In this document: positions 24,401-32,557 of the stretch, piece by piece
Position numbering within the stretch: the first letter of the stretch is position 1
Layout of the letters: every line of letters starts with the position of its first letter
Assembly: GCA_007844125.1 (NCBI GenBank)
Contig: CM017569.1
Span: 10,487,686-10,551,685 of the forward strand
DNA: 64,000 nt
Source: Sinonovacula constricta
Taxonomy: Eukaryota; Mollusca; Bivalvia; Cardiida; Solecurtidae
Reading direction: 5' to 3'
Notes under the pieces: generated by a model
Told to the model about the DNA's origin: nothing
What the model saw: only the letters and a program-made list of their open reading frames with translations
The model's database searches: none
Program-made: the position numbers and the translations under genes

Positions 24401-25328
24401 TATAATGATATTTGTCACAAGATTCATTTGTCATTTTGTAATTACTTATAATTATTTTTTTCAGAATGTAAAAACGACGCGGATTGCATAGCTCTCTTCG
24501 GGGCCAATTCCATTTGTACTTCTAAATCCTGCACCTGTGCTGCAGGTTTTGAATTCAATGCTAACAAAGATAGCTGCATAGCCACTGTTAGTACTGTTGT
24601 TTTTTTTCGATTCGCTCTGGTAAAAATAAGTCCTACCCACTTAAAGCCATTTTGGCGACGTGTAGCTTTGATTATTGAAAGCTGGCTCTTGTCACATGCA
24701 TGGGACGTATCACAAGTCACTGTCACATAAAGCCTCCTCCAGATGACTGTTCCCGCCCCGACAAGGACTCGAATGCGGTGTGGAAAGACTGAAAATGTAA
24801 TAAGTCGAAGGCAATAATCCCACCATTGGATTACAATTCTATGGCTCTTACAAATAACACAATCCCTCTTGTGATTTGAAGATAACTAAATTACAAAATG
24901 TAACATTGAAACATTGTATATCATTACACATAAATTTGGATGCATACTAAACGACCGTTTCTTCGGTGATACATCCACGCAAACAAACACAACTAAGAGG
25001 TAGGAATGAATATTTAAAAAGTTAGTAAAACTATATTTCTTCTATTACATTCATTTACCCTGAATATATTTTCCTCTATCACATTCATTTACCCTGACTA
25101 TATTTTCATCTATCACATTCATTTACCCTGATTCTTATTGCTTAAAGGTGTGCACAGAAGTAGCAACCATTACAAGCGGGACAATAACGGGAACCGGCCT
25201 ACAGGTTGGTGACACCAGGACCTATACCTGTGACTCGGGCCATTACCTAGATGGAGACACAAATCCAAGAGTATGCCAGGCTTCTGGGACATTTTCTGGG
25301 ACCGGAACATATCAGTGTGTATTTGTGG
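15273..25328 (+). CDS. Secreted EB/EGF-like and sushi-domain protein (partial gene)
   Basis: Four exons join in frame: 15273-15410 (ATG at 15317), 19092-19214, 24465-24586 and 25148-25328. The junctions are phase 1, 1 and 0, all GT-AG. The product starts with a hydrophobic leader of about 26 residues (LFITASIIFTSIVNVHA), then two six-Cys modules of about 40 residues with EB/EGF-like spacing (CQIDADCDG; QCKNDADCIA ... CTCAAGFEF), then one sushi/CCP module (CTEVATITSG ... YTCDSGHYL ... VCQASGTFSG ... YQCV). Such modules are extracellular and bind proteins or sugars; bivalves have many as candidate recognition or adhesion proteins. The last exon ends in phase 1 at a GTAAGT donor, so more exons follow, not identified here. 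The specific function is unknown. Confidence 0.72.
15432..15704 (-). mobile_element. Young tRNA-derived SINE (family A) with 14-bp target duplication
   Basis: Read on the - strand it starts CCGGCCGCAATAGCTCAG, with a tRNA-like A box and B box (GGGTTCGATCCCCGG), and has the same body and tail as the copy at 79-352. It is flanked by the perfect direct repeat GTTATATAAGTATG at 15418-15431 and 15705-15718, the sign of target-primed insertion. It lies in intron 1 of the secreted-protein gene. Confidence 0.9.
15880..16146 (-). mobile_element. tRNA-derived SINE (family B)
   Basis: On the - strand, GAGCCTGGTAGCAAAATCGG and GAGCGTCGGCTCC form the A-box side and GGTTCGATCCCTGG the B box. The body contains AATGGTAGTGGTGTAG, shared with 8866-8995. 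The far end was set by eye. Confidence 0.6.
16985..17195 (-). mobile_element. tRNA-derived SINE (family C)
   Basis: On the - strand, GTCTGTGGCCGAGCGGTTAG looks like a tRNA-Leu/Ser-type head and GAGTTCGAGTCCCGGTCGGG its B box. The body ends with CCAATAATTAGCTGGACGTC. Related tails are seen at 24640-24790 and 63865-63960. Confidence 0.65.
17196..19091. other. Intron 1 remainder, nothing recognised
   Basis: AT-rich DNA with short overlapping frames on the - strand (17868-18853) that lack family resemblance. Confidence 0.4.
19092..19214 (+). CDS. Exon: first EB/EGF-like Cys-rich module
   Basis: Acceptor AAATTTCCAG, donor GTGAGTG, phase 1 at both ends. Encodes CQIDADCDGKNTVC, then PVCVCKDGHLPE and GMGCY: six cysteines in about 40 residues, as in EB or EGF-like modules. 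Confidence 0.7.
19215..19615. other. Intronic DNA, GC-richer patch
   Basis: A 91-codon frame (19277-19552) resembles no known protein. The patch with GGCCGGCGCCATG may be part of an unidentified element. Confidence 0.3.
19616..19630 (+). CDS. Candidate five-codon first coding exon (MATAN)
   Basis: AAAATGGCGACCGCCAAT is followed directly by GTAAGT. The ATG has a good initiation context, and AAAATGGCG also resembles the YY1 motif often found at transcription starts. The exon ends in phase 0, matching the phase-0 42-bp exons at 20460 and 21106. It would be a gene nested in intron 2 of the secreted-protein gene; no downstream partner beyond 21147 was identified. Confidence 0.3.
20026..20066 (+). 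other. G-rich tract, G-quadruplex candidate
   Basis: Runs of three to ten G are separated by single A or T bases (GGGAGGGGGAGTGGGGGTG and onward), far more than the four G-triplets needed for a quadruplex. It lies about 400 bp downstream of the MATAN exon. Confidence 0.55.
20460..20501 (+). CDS. Candidate 42-bp exon, first of a duplicated pair
   Basis: Bounded by TTGCATTCAG and GTAACAGT. Exactly 14 codons, phase 0: LSTDTKEKHHRVRE. It resembles the 42-bp exon at 21106 in length, boundaries and sequence. The gene it belongs to is not identified. Confidence 0.4.
21106..21147 (+). CDS. Candidate 42-bp exon, second of a duplicated pair
   Basis: Bounded by GTGCCTTTAG and GTAACGAC. Exactly 14 codons, phase 0: LPTDTEDRPLQVRK. 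The match with the first copy (TTG-CC/TC-ACAGACACA and GTCAGA at the ends) suggests tandem exon duplication. Confidence 0.4.
21424..21545. repeat. Tandem duplication of about 58 bp
   Basis: The sequence AATACAAATATGATTAGAGC through TTTGTGCTATTCAATAAT occurs twice in a row. The copies differ mainly in T-run length, so the duplication is recent. Confidence 0.8.
22185..22375. repeat. Degenerate short repeats
   Basis: Variants of GCATGCCGGTTGTTT and TATGCTAGTTGTT recur irregularly about every 20-25 bp. The array has decayed. Confidence 0.45.
22376..24464. other. Intron 2 remainder, nothing recognised
   Basis: AT-rich. Two overlapping hydrophobic frames at 22435-22763 look like chance frames in T-rich DNA. 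Confidence 0.35.
24465..24586 (+). CDS. Exon: second EB/EGF-like Cys-rich module
   Basis: Acceptor ATTTTTTTCAG, donor GTTAGTAC. It starts in phase 1 and ends in phase 0. Encodes (Q)CKNDADCIALFGANSIC, then KSCTCAAGFEFN and DSCIAT: six cysteines in the spacing of the first module. Confidence 0.72.
24640..24790 (-). mobile_element. Diverged SINE fragment (family C)
   Basis: CATTTTGGCGACGTGTAGCT and the end with CCCCGACAAGGACTCGAATG match the body and B-box region of the copy at 16985-17195. Intronic. Confidence 0.45.
25037..25136. repeat. Three tandem copies of a 35-bp unit
   Basis: Units ending in CACATTCATTTACCCTGA occur three times immediately before the sushi exon. The pyrimidine-rich repeats may act as its polypyrimidine tract. 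Confidence 0.75.
25148..25328 (+). CDS. Exon: sushi/CCP module
   Basis: Acceptor TTGCTTAAAG, donor GTAAGTTT. It starts in phase 0 and ends in phase 1. Encodes a complete CCP-like module of about 57 residues with four cysteines (VCTEV, YTCDSG, RVCQAS, YQCVF) and the usual Gly and Tyr positions. The Trp usually found before the last Cys is missing (GTGTYQC). Confidence 0.75.
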
Positions 25329-26902
25329 GTAAGTTTTTATTATTTGTTTTCGTACAATAAAATCTACGAAACCAACTGCCGCTTTTTTAAACAAAAGCAA
25401 ATGAACAACAATAAAACATCGAAAAACAAAACAAAGCAATGCAAAAATGAAAAAAAAAAAAAACACACTAAAAAACTCCAAAACAATACAGATCTTATAA
25501 TCTTAAACGATAATGCTAGTATACCTTAATTAGGTGCATCATCTTAACATATACTTATGGAACAGCTTAAAAATGAAATAATTTGACGAAATATATCCCT
25601 GTATCTTAGAGTGTCACGTTGTCTTTTCCAAACATATTTAGACACCAATAATTCAAAGATGTCTGACTTAAATGTAGTAAGGCATATAATGTAGACGTAG
25701 TAGCAAAGCTCAAGAAGACACTGCGTATGCCTTGATATTTGTTTTTTACCGTATTGGTTGGTACCCGCATGAACTGGCAGGTCTGATGGGTGGGGTACAG
25801 AGTTACGCTTCTTGTTAGCGCATAGTGACAAAACGCCGAGTTTAAGGATAAAACAAATCAACTGGTAAATTAGTTTGTCTATGTAACAGGTCCGGAGTCA
25901 CCGGGGCTGTGGGGAGGAAGCGGCCAAACACCCCTCCCCCGCGCCCCTCAACCAGCTGACCTGGACATACATTTTTCTCAAATACATTTCTTCAGAAAAG
26001 GCTTGATCATGCAAATTGTGAAGGCCATGTAGATATAATCAACAGACCCCCCCCCCCCCCCACGAGGCTGTTATATACTTAGCCGCCCAAGCAGTAATTA
26101 ACATTACGCTCGCGGGTAGATTGCTCCGCCCACCGAGTCACGTGACCCACTATCTGATAACCTTGGACATCTTATCGTCGATCGGGTCAATACTCTATTG
26201 TCAACGGTCCTACGAAGCACTGCAAAAGACATGCAAAGACACACAGAGACATGCAAAGACACAACAAAGACACCACAAAGACATAAAAAACGATTTTAAT
26301 GTATATATGTATTCATATATTACATAATATATATCAACAATTCGTTGATATGGGCATAAATAACAATAAACATGTGTCAATACAATTCACATCATCTCCA
26401 ATGAAAATATTATTGTATGTACTAAATATTGTGTGCGTTACTTGTATGAAACATTTAATGTAAGATATGAACATTAAAACATAAATTACAAAGCATGACC
26501 AATGTATTATCGTTTGTGAGCGAGATATGTCAAATAATTATGACTGCTTTGAAAATAAACACAATTCAAGCGATAAATGTTTTCTATGTTTTGTCGGTAA
26601 GAAAATTTAATAACACAGGTGCAGTTGAAAAGAATGTGTTGATAATTGAAGTGGTTATTATTTGTCTTGATCAAAACATATAATTAACACCTAATGTGGA
26701 ATATCCATAATAACAAAAGCGGGAGGTTTAAAAATTAAAGCAATACATTTCGCACCTATGCGGCATCTTCCTTGTTGAAAGGTAAGTGGCGCAAACTTCA
26801 ATAATTATTGCAATTAACACCAGATTTGAAATGCTATAAAATGTAATGTTTAAGTATATTCTGCACCATATTTTAATCGGATGTTAATCCTAGTAGGACC
26901 CA
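25329..26902. other. Intergenic or intronic DNA with simple repeats
   Basis: It holds a C homopolymer at about 26047-26060 and a CAAAGACA-type minisatellite at about 26222-26285. No gene is supported. Confidence 0.4.
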
Positions 26903-26914
26903 TTGTCAACAAAC

Positions 26915-27180
26915 ATGGCTGCCTGTTTAAGCGATCTACCAGCGAACTTTGGTGAGCATTTTATGCTAAGAAAATCGTCACTTCGGCAAAGAATTCAAGC
27001 CAGACGATACGCAAATGAATCTTACATTCATTCAGTCAGGTTGATTTTTAGATCGAAGGAAGAAATTGACGTTAATTCTAGTGTTTTCCGATCACAACGA
27101 AAGAGCGAGAAGCCACACAGTGTGCACATGACGATCGGCCTAGATTCCGTTACAGACGCATACTGTTCGTGTAAATCCGG
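26915..27180 (+). CDS. First exon of a SWIM zinc-finger protein (partial)
   Basis: ATG at 26915 sits in AACATGGCTGCC, a good initiation context. It opens 88 codons ending AYCSCKSG, then a GTAATT donor. The sequence from RQRIQARRYANESYIHSV to YCSCKSG resembles the segment before and into a SWIM zinc finger (CxC ... CxH) of a family common in cnidarians and bivalves, sometimes with a THAP or YqaJ-type nuclease domain. Only the CxC half is here; the CxH half should be in the next exon, which was not found. The gene may be a real first exon or a relic. Confidence 0.5.
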
Positions 27181-27342
27181 GTAATTTTCATTATTACATT
27201 AAATCCACCGTTTGTAATGCAGTTAACCATTGATAATGTGTTTATTATTTTTGTTAACCATATATCACAACGAAATCGTCCGATGTTACTCAAGTTAAAG
27301 GGGATCTATTTCTTTGATCTGAGTAGAAGTTACTGCAGTAGG

Positions 27343-27591
27343 TCATAACAAAGATGGAATATATACATATATATTAAAACGAGAATGCGTTAGACGATAC
27401 AAGTTGTAATTTCCGTCGACTTTTTCAACATTCAACTGGTGGTGTTCACGATTACACGATTTTATCCATCTTTTACATTTGTCCAAGTTACGTTTCGGCT
27501 TTGGAAATGGAATAAAAACGATGCCGCCTGTCAAACGTACCGGATATCGACTATCTGAATCACAGAGACCCCACTGACATCTTTTAACCAT
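27343..27591 (-). CDS. First exon of a THAP zinc-finger protein (partial)
   Basis: ATG at 27591 starts MVKRCQWGLCDSDSRYP, then GGIVFIPFPKPKRNLDKCKRW and NREHHQLNVEKV. This is the first two thirds of a THAP DNA-binding domain: the first Cys pair (C5, C10), the FPKPK segment and the conserved Trp. The second half (Cys-x2-His) normally follows as YVCSKHF and would be in the next exon. The real exon probably ends near NYNLY (about 27390), not at the stop at 27343. The gene points at the SWIM exon only 160 bp away. Confidence 0.55.
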   Translation of the reverse strand: MVKRCQWGLCDSDSRYPVRLTGGIVFIPFPKPKRNLDKCKRWIKSCNREHHQLNVEKVDGNYNLYRLTHSRFNIYVYIPSLL

Positions 27592-27780
27592 TTTCTTCTC
27601 GCTTTTTTGTTACTAAAATCAGAATTATTCCTCCGTTTCTTGGTCAACGAAATGCACTCAGCTTGTCCAAGGAAAATGGCGACCGAAAAATAAAAGAATC
27701 ACGTGACCAAATGGAGCGCGCTGATTAGCTAACGCTAGGCGTCTTGTCCTGTCAATCAAATTTCGGCGTAATGTTAATTA
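27592..27780 (-). promoter_or_regulatory. Candidate promoter of the THAP gene
   Basis: The region upstream of the THAP start contains an E-box TCACGTGA (about 27700), an AAAATGGCGACC YY1-like motif (about 27674) and several CpG. The sequence is clearly less AT-rich than its surroundings. Inference from motifs only. Confidence 0.3.
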
Positions 27781-29126
27781 AAGCCACTCTGGCTCACTGC
27801 TGCTAGCCAGAGCCCTGAGTCCTTCTGGATCGTGTACAACATCCGCTGTGTGTATAGCATGCGCTGTCAACTCTCCCACTTACGAGCCTTATCGGCACTC
27901 CTTTGCAGTGATGTAGAGTGACGGCATTAGCCGTAGTGTTCCGCCTATATGCCATCATGCATCCCAGTCTAGGGTCTAGGGTTTGGAAGGATTTTGCGCG
28001 CACTCCATTTTTAGCAATAACCCAGAGTTATTGATTTATGAATCAGGTTGAAAAAAGAGATAAAGGGGAAGATATTTTGCTACGTTGGTGATCATTTTAT
28101 AGTCTAGTGATCTGCAGCTGTAGAAATCACCTTGTATAGACATAATACTTAGTAATTTGTGTAGATTCATTTGGCTTAAAAATTTGCCCTAGCCAATACT
28201 GCACTTTAAACTGTTTGCATAAAACGTTTTGGTTTGGCACTTGCAGTAATGATTAGTTATTTTCTTAAATCCATATGAACAGTGTACTCTAACTCTACGG
28301 TAGTTTGACAATGTGTTCACAATCTGTTATAATTTGGTTCAAGTTTTAATACACGCTTTGCGTTTTGCTTAGAAATTCAATTAAATAATGTGCCAAAACT
28401 CCAATTATAGTTTCGAGAACATATCCAAATTTTAAAAGGCTTAGTATTGTGGTTGTTTTACAATATTTACTTATAGTTGTATTTCGTTTTGTCCAGTAAC
28501 TAATAAAGATTTCGTGGCAAATCAATACCGTTTTGTTTATCACATTGTTAAAGACTCCATCGGAAATTTTCGCTTGCGACACCGTCCAGAGCTATTAGCA
28601 AGCCGGATTTCAGAAGCACGCAGGATTCAGAAGCACACAGGATAAACCCTGCATGATCTTGACTTCTTGCGGTCATGCCTGGGAAGAAATAATGTGTATA
28701 CAAATATGTAAGTCAAAGATGACTAGACGCGTCAATAATATCCATGCATTTTTTTAAATGGTAACATTAAAATGTTGTGTGTTTAAACTGGCAGTTCATT
28801 AAATTGTGTAAAAGATATACATGGAATGTAGATATATGAATGAACAACACGCAGGAATATTGAAATGGGCAGTCTAAAGCTATTGCTCGCGTTAGGAGAG
28901 ATATTGCGCACTCAGGAATTTTAGATTCAGATTACAGGGTTGTAGTTAATTCCAAACTCAGTTTATTTTGTTCGAATCCGGTAGCATTATAAGAGTTTAT
29001 TTTAGATCTGTCTTAAGTTAAAATGAAAAATCATCTAGAAAGTATTTAATGTTCAATAAAATTGTTCTTTTATCGGATGCCAGTTACTCTGATGTAGCTT
29101 TCGGTAAAATATCACTCATTTACCGA
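27781..29126. other. Intergenic DNA, nothing firm
   Basis: A 66-codon - strand frame at 27803-28003 lies in a GC-richer patch but matches nothing known. GTCAAGATCATGCAGGG-type sequence near 28650 may be a dispersed repeat shared with 13540. Confidence 0.3.
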
Positions 29127-29226
29127 NNNNNNNNNNNNNNNNNNNNNNNNNNNNNNNNNNNNNNNNNNNNNNNNNNNNNNNNNNNNNNNNNNNNNNNNNN
29201 NNNNNNNNNNNNNNNNNNNNNNNNNN
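29127..29226. other. Assembly gap (100 N)
   Basis: Exactly 100 N, a common placeholder for a gap of unknown size. It sits at the left edge of the 207-bp satellite, so the satellite's true left boundary and length are unknown. Confidence 0.99.
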
Positions 29227-30393
29227 CTTCCCAATCGTGGCTCGGACCTGAAACCTCTCATAGGCACAGTCTGGACTGGCTATTTTGAGAAAATGCCGGA
29301 ACTTTGGGTCCTGGACACTGGGAAGGGTGCGCCAAAAGAGCCCGAACATGGGATTTTTTGTGTTCGGACTTGGTCTCTGGACAGTATAGGCGAAAATAGC
29401 CAAAAGTTGCATGTTTGGGCCATTTTTTCGGGCACTTCCCAATCGGGCTCGGACCTTAAACCTCTCATAGGCACAGTCTGGACTGGCTATTTTGAGAAAA
29501 TGCCGGAACTTTGGGTCCTGGACACTGGGAAGGGTGCGCCAAAAGCGCCCGAACATGGGATTTTTTTGTGTTCGGACTTAGTCTCTCGACAGTATAGGCG
29601 AAAATAGCCAAAAGTTGCATGTTTGGGCCATTTTTTCGGGCACTTCCCAATCGGGCTCGGACCTGAAACCTCTCATAGGCACAGTCTGGACTAGCTATTT
29701 TGAGAAAATACCAGAACTATGGGTCCTGGACACCGGGAAGGGTGCACCAAAAGAGCCCGAACATGGGATTTTTTGTGTTCGGACTTGGTCTCTGGACAGT
29801 ATAGGCGAAAATAGCCAAAAGTTGCATGTTTGGGCCATTTTTTCGGGCACTTCCCAATCGGGCTCGGACCTGAAACCTCTCATAGGCACAGTCTGGACTG
29901 GCTATTTTGAGAAAATGCCGGAACTTTGGGTCCTGGACACTGGGAAGGGTGCGCCAAAAGCGCCCGAACATGGGATTTTTTGTGTTCAGACTTAGTCTCT
30001 ACAGTTTAGGCGAAAATAGCCAAAAGTTGCATGTTTGGGCCATTTTTTCGGGCACTTCCCAATCGGGCTCGGACCTGAAACCTCTCATACGCACAGTCTG
30101 GACTGGCTTTTTTGAGAAAATGCCGGAACTTTGGGTCCTGGACACTGGGGAGGGTGCGCCAAAAGAGCCCGAACATCGGATTTTTTGTGTTCAGATTTAG
30201 TCTCTGGACAGTATAGGCGAAAATAGCCAAAAGTTGCATGTTTGGGCCATTTTTTCGGGCACTTCCCAATCGGGCTCGGACCTGAAACCTCTCATAGGCA
30301 CAGTCCGGACTGGCTATTTTGAGAAAATGCCGGAACTTTGGGTCCTGGACACTGGGAAGGGTGCGCCAAAAGAGCCCAAACATGGGATTTTTT
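29227..30393. repeat. 207-bp satellite, left block, about 5.6 units
   Basis: GAGAAAATGCCGGAACTTTG recurs at a spacing of 207 bp. Units are nearly identical. The block runs from the assembly gap to the insertion point of the hAT-like element. Because 207 is 3 x 69, long frames stay open on both strands; on the - strand each unit reads FGLFWRTLPSVQDPKFRHFL and so on. No start, splice or promoter evidence supports a gene. Confidence 0.95.
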
Positions 30394-30808
30394 AGGGATG
30401 TAAATCGAATCCCAAAACGATATTCGAATATTCGGAACGTGTATTCGAATCATATTCGAATATTCGGAACGAATTTATATGATAGTGACATATAACGCCG
30501 TAATTTTCCATTACATTCAATGTGTTTATTCATTGTAAAATGTTTATTTCTGACCACAATTTACATTGCTAGCCTTACTTAATGCAGAAGCGGCGGTAGA
30601 TTTATGATTTTAGCATAGCATTTAATTTTAAAACGACGATTTCTTCTTTTTGAAATACAAACGGCAATATTATAAATCCGCCATTATCCTATTTATAGTA
30701 AAGGACCAGACGGGGGCGTTTCTTTACTTGGTCAGCTTTAGTTTGCAAGAAAATACTGTCAGTGAAGAATGCCAGTAAATGCGTAAACAATGTCATTGCT
30801 ACGTAACA

Positions 30809-30809
<1 letters not shown>

Positions 30810-30874
<65 letters not shown>
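30810..30874. repeat. (ATT)n microsatellite
   Basis: About 21 uninterrupted ATT triplets inside the hAT-like element. They produce a false poly-Asn frame on the - strand. Confidence 0.95.
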
Positions 30875-31340
30875 GAAACTCTTATAAAAACTATAAAGTA
30901 ACCAATCAATGTTAAGATGACCTGCCAAGTCCCGTATAATATATACACTATTAATTAGTCACGTTAAACTTGAGTGTCTTTTTGTTATGTCTTGTACTTC
31001 GTGTAATAACCTTTACAATTTAAAGGCATTTTGTGAAATTAATAACTTATTTGTATTAACATAGGACGCATTTAAGGGGCAACTTATCGATTAAATAAAA
31101 CCATATCATAATTTTATAAGATGAAACTGTACAACACATGCAAAATAGCTTACAATTTTAATATTTTACTCTACTAACGGCAAACGATGTATAACAACAA
31201 ACAGTCAATTATGTTTTGTGAACTAATCTTATAAAATACAGTAATGATTAAAGGCGGCATTTTCAAAGGGACAAAATGCGGGTGATACTGGATCGACTGT
31301 AAGACAATTAGGCAAAACCACGAAGGTTTTATGAAGGAAA

Positions 31341-31631
31341 ATCGCTCAAGTGTGCAGCCAATTAACGGTCTTGATTGGTTGGTGGTCGGATTGATGTTTA
31401 ATGTTTAATTGTGATTGGCTGATATCGCTAAGGGCGTCAATGCGAAGCCATAACATGTCAATTAGAGACATTTAGTTACCAATACACAATCGCTCAAATG
31501 TACAGCCAATTAACGGTCTTGATTGGTTAGTGGTCGGATTGATGTTTAGTTGTGATTGGCTGATATCGCTATGGGCGTTAATCCGAAGCCATAACATGTC
31601 GATTAGAGACATTTAGTTACCAATACACAAG
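31341..31631. repeat. Tandem duplication of about 148 bp inside the hAT-like element
   Basis: ATCGCTCAAGTGTGCAGCCA at 31341 recurs at 31489 as ATCGCTCAAATGTACAGCCA. The similarity continues to CAATACACAA at about 31630, with a small deletion in the second copy. Confidence 0.85.
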
Positions 31632-32557
31632 TGACAATTACGAACCTGCTCGCCATACGCCTATGAGTGAAAGGCGAATGTAAACAAAACCATTTGATGA
31701 CGATAATTACTGCGATTGGCTAGTGTCAAGATTACCAGACTGTTGATAAATTGATGAAGTACCAACCAATATATATATAAAGAATGATTAAAATTGTAAG
31801 CTCGTGAGTTTTAAGTGTGTTAACTAAACCTATGACGAACAATTAAAAAAGTATGTAGATTTGCATTTTTGTTATTCGGAGAGAACGAAGCAAAAACAAA
31901 GAACAGAAAATCGCGGTGACAAAAAATAACAGATGTCGCGGTATTATATGGGAATAAAATAACAAGTATGAAGTAGTGACAAAAACAGAAAGTGTTTGCA
32001 ATTAAAGTTTGTTTGACAGTGATCTAGTTGTGCTTTCCAAAAAATAAAAGACGTTCTCAGTTTCTGGTGGACTGTTATCAATAAGTATAGCCTTACATAA
32101 TGTATTTATTACACACTATCTCGACCGAAGCTAGGTAGAGTCAGTGTTACGTAATTTCTGTAGCTAATTGCCACAGCATTGAACTGACATGTGTGTTTAT
32201 TGTACGTTGGCAACTGTTTCCACAGCTGTATGGTGATATGGGTGATGTGACAGGGTCTAAGTGGGAGAGGGGCCAGAGAAGGAGCTGTGCGCGGTAAGGT
32301 GATTTCATGCTGTTAACCAGATGGCAATTCGTTATCAGGAGACATGACCCACCCCCTCTATCTTAGAGCGAACGCGATTACATATCGCTAGCATCTTAAG
32401 TCGCTGGGGACACTACGATCAACTAAAGAAAAGTCTTTTCAATGTTTCTTCGAACTTAACAAAAGTGGAATGAAAATTATAAAATATTCGAATCCCAAAA
32501 TCTCTATTCGAATATCGACTTGATATTCGAATATTCGAATATTCGTTAACATCCCTA

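Larger units (their letters stand above)
30394..32557. mobile_element. Non-autonomous hAT-like DNA transposon in the satellite
   Basis: The ends are imperfect inverted repeats: the left begins AGGGATGTAAATCGAATCC and the right, reverse-complemented, begins TAGGGATGTTAACGAATATT. Both are rich in ATTCGAATATTCG, and TAGGG-type ends are typical of hAT elements. The flanking satellite is duplicated as GATTTTTT at 30386-30393 and 32558-32565, an 8-bp target duplication as hAT produces. The interior (2.16 kb) has no transposase frame, so it depends on an element elsewhere. Confidence 0.85.

Noticed and set aside
25890..26032. Terminal exon of the secreted-protein gene (phase-compatible, ends in TAG)
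   Set aside because: The acceptor is weak and the 47 codons are Pro/Gly-rich, looking more like a GC-rich repeat; not enough to annotate.
30689..30928. Poly-Asn protein
   Set aside because: Encoded by an (ATT)n microsatellite inside the hAT-like element.
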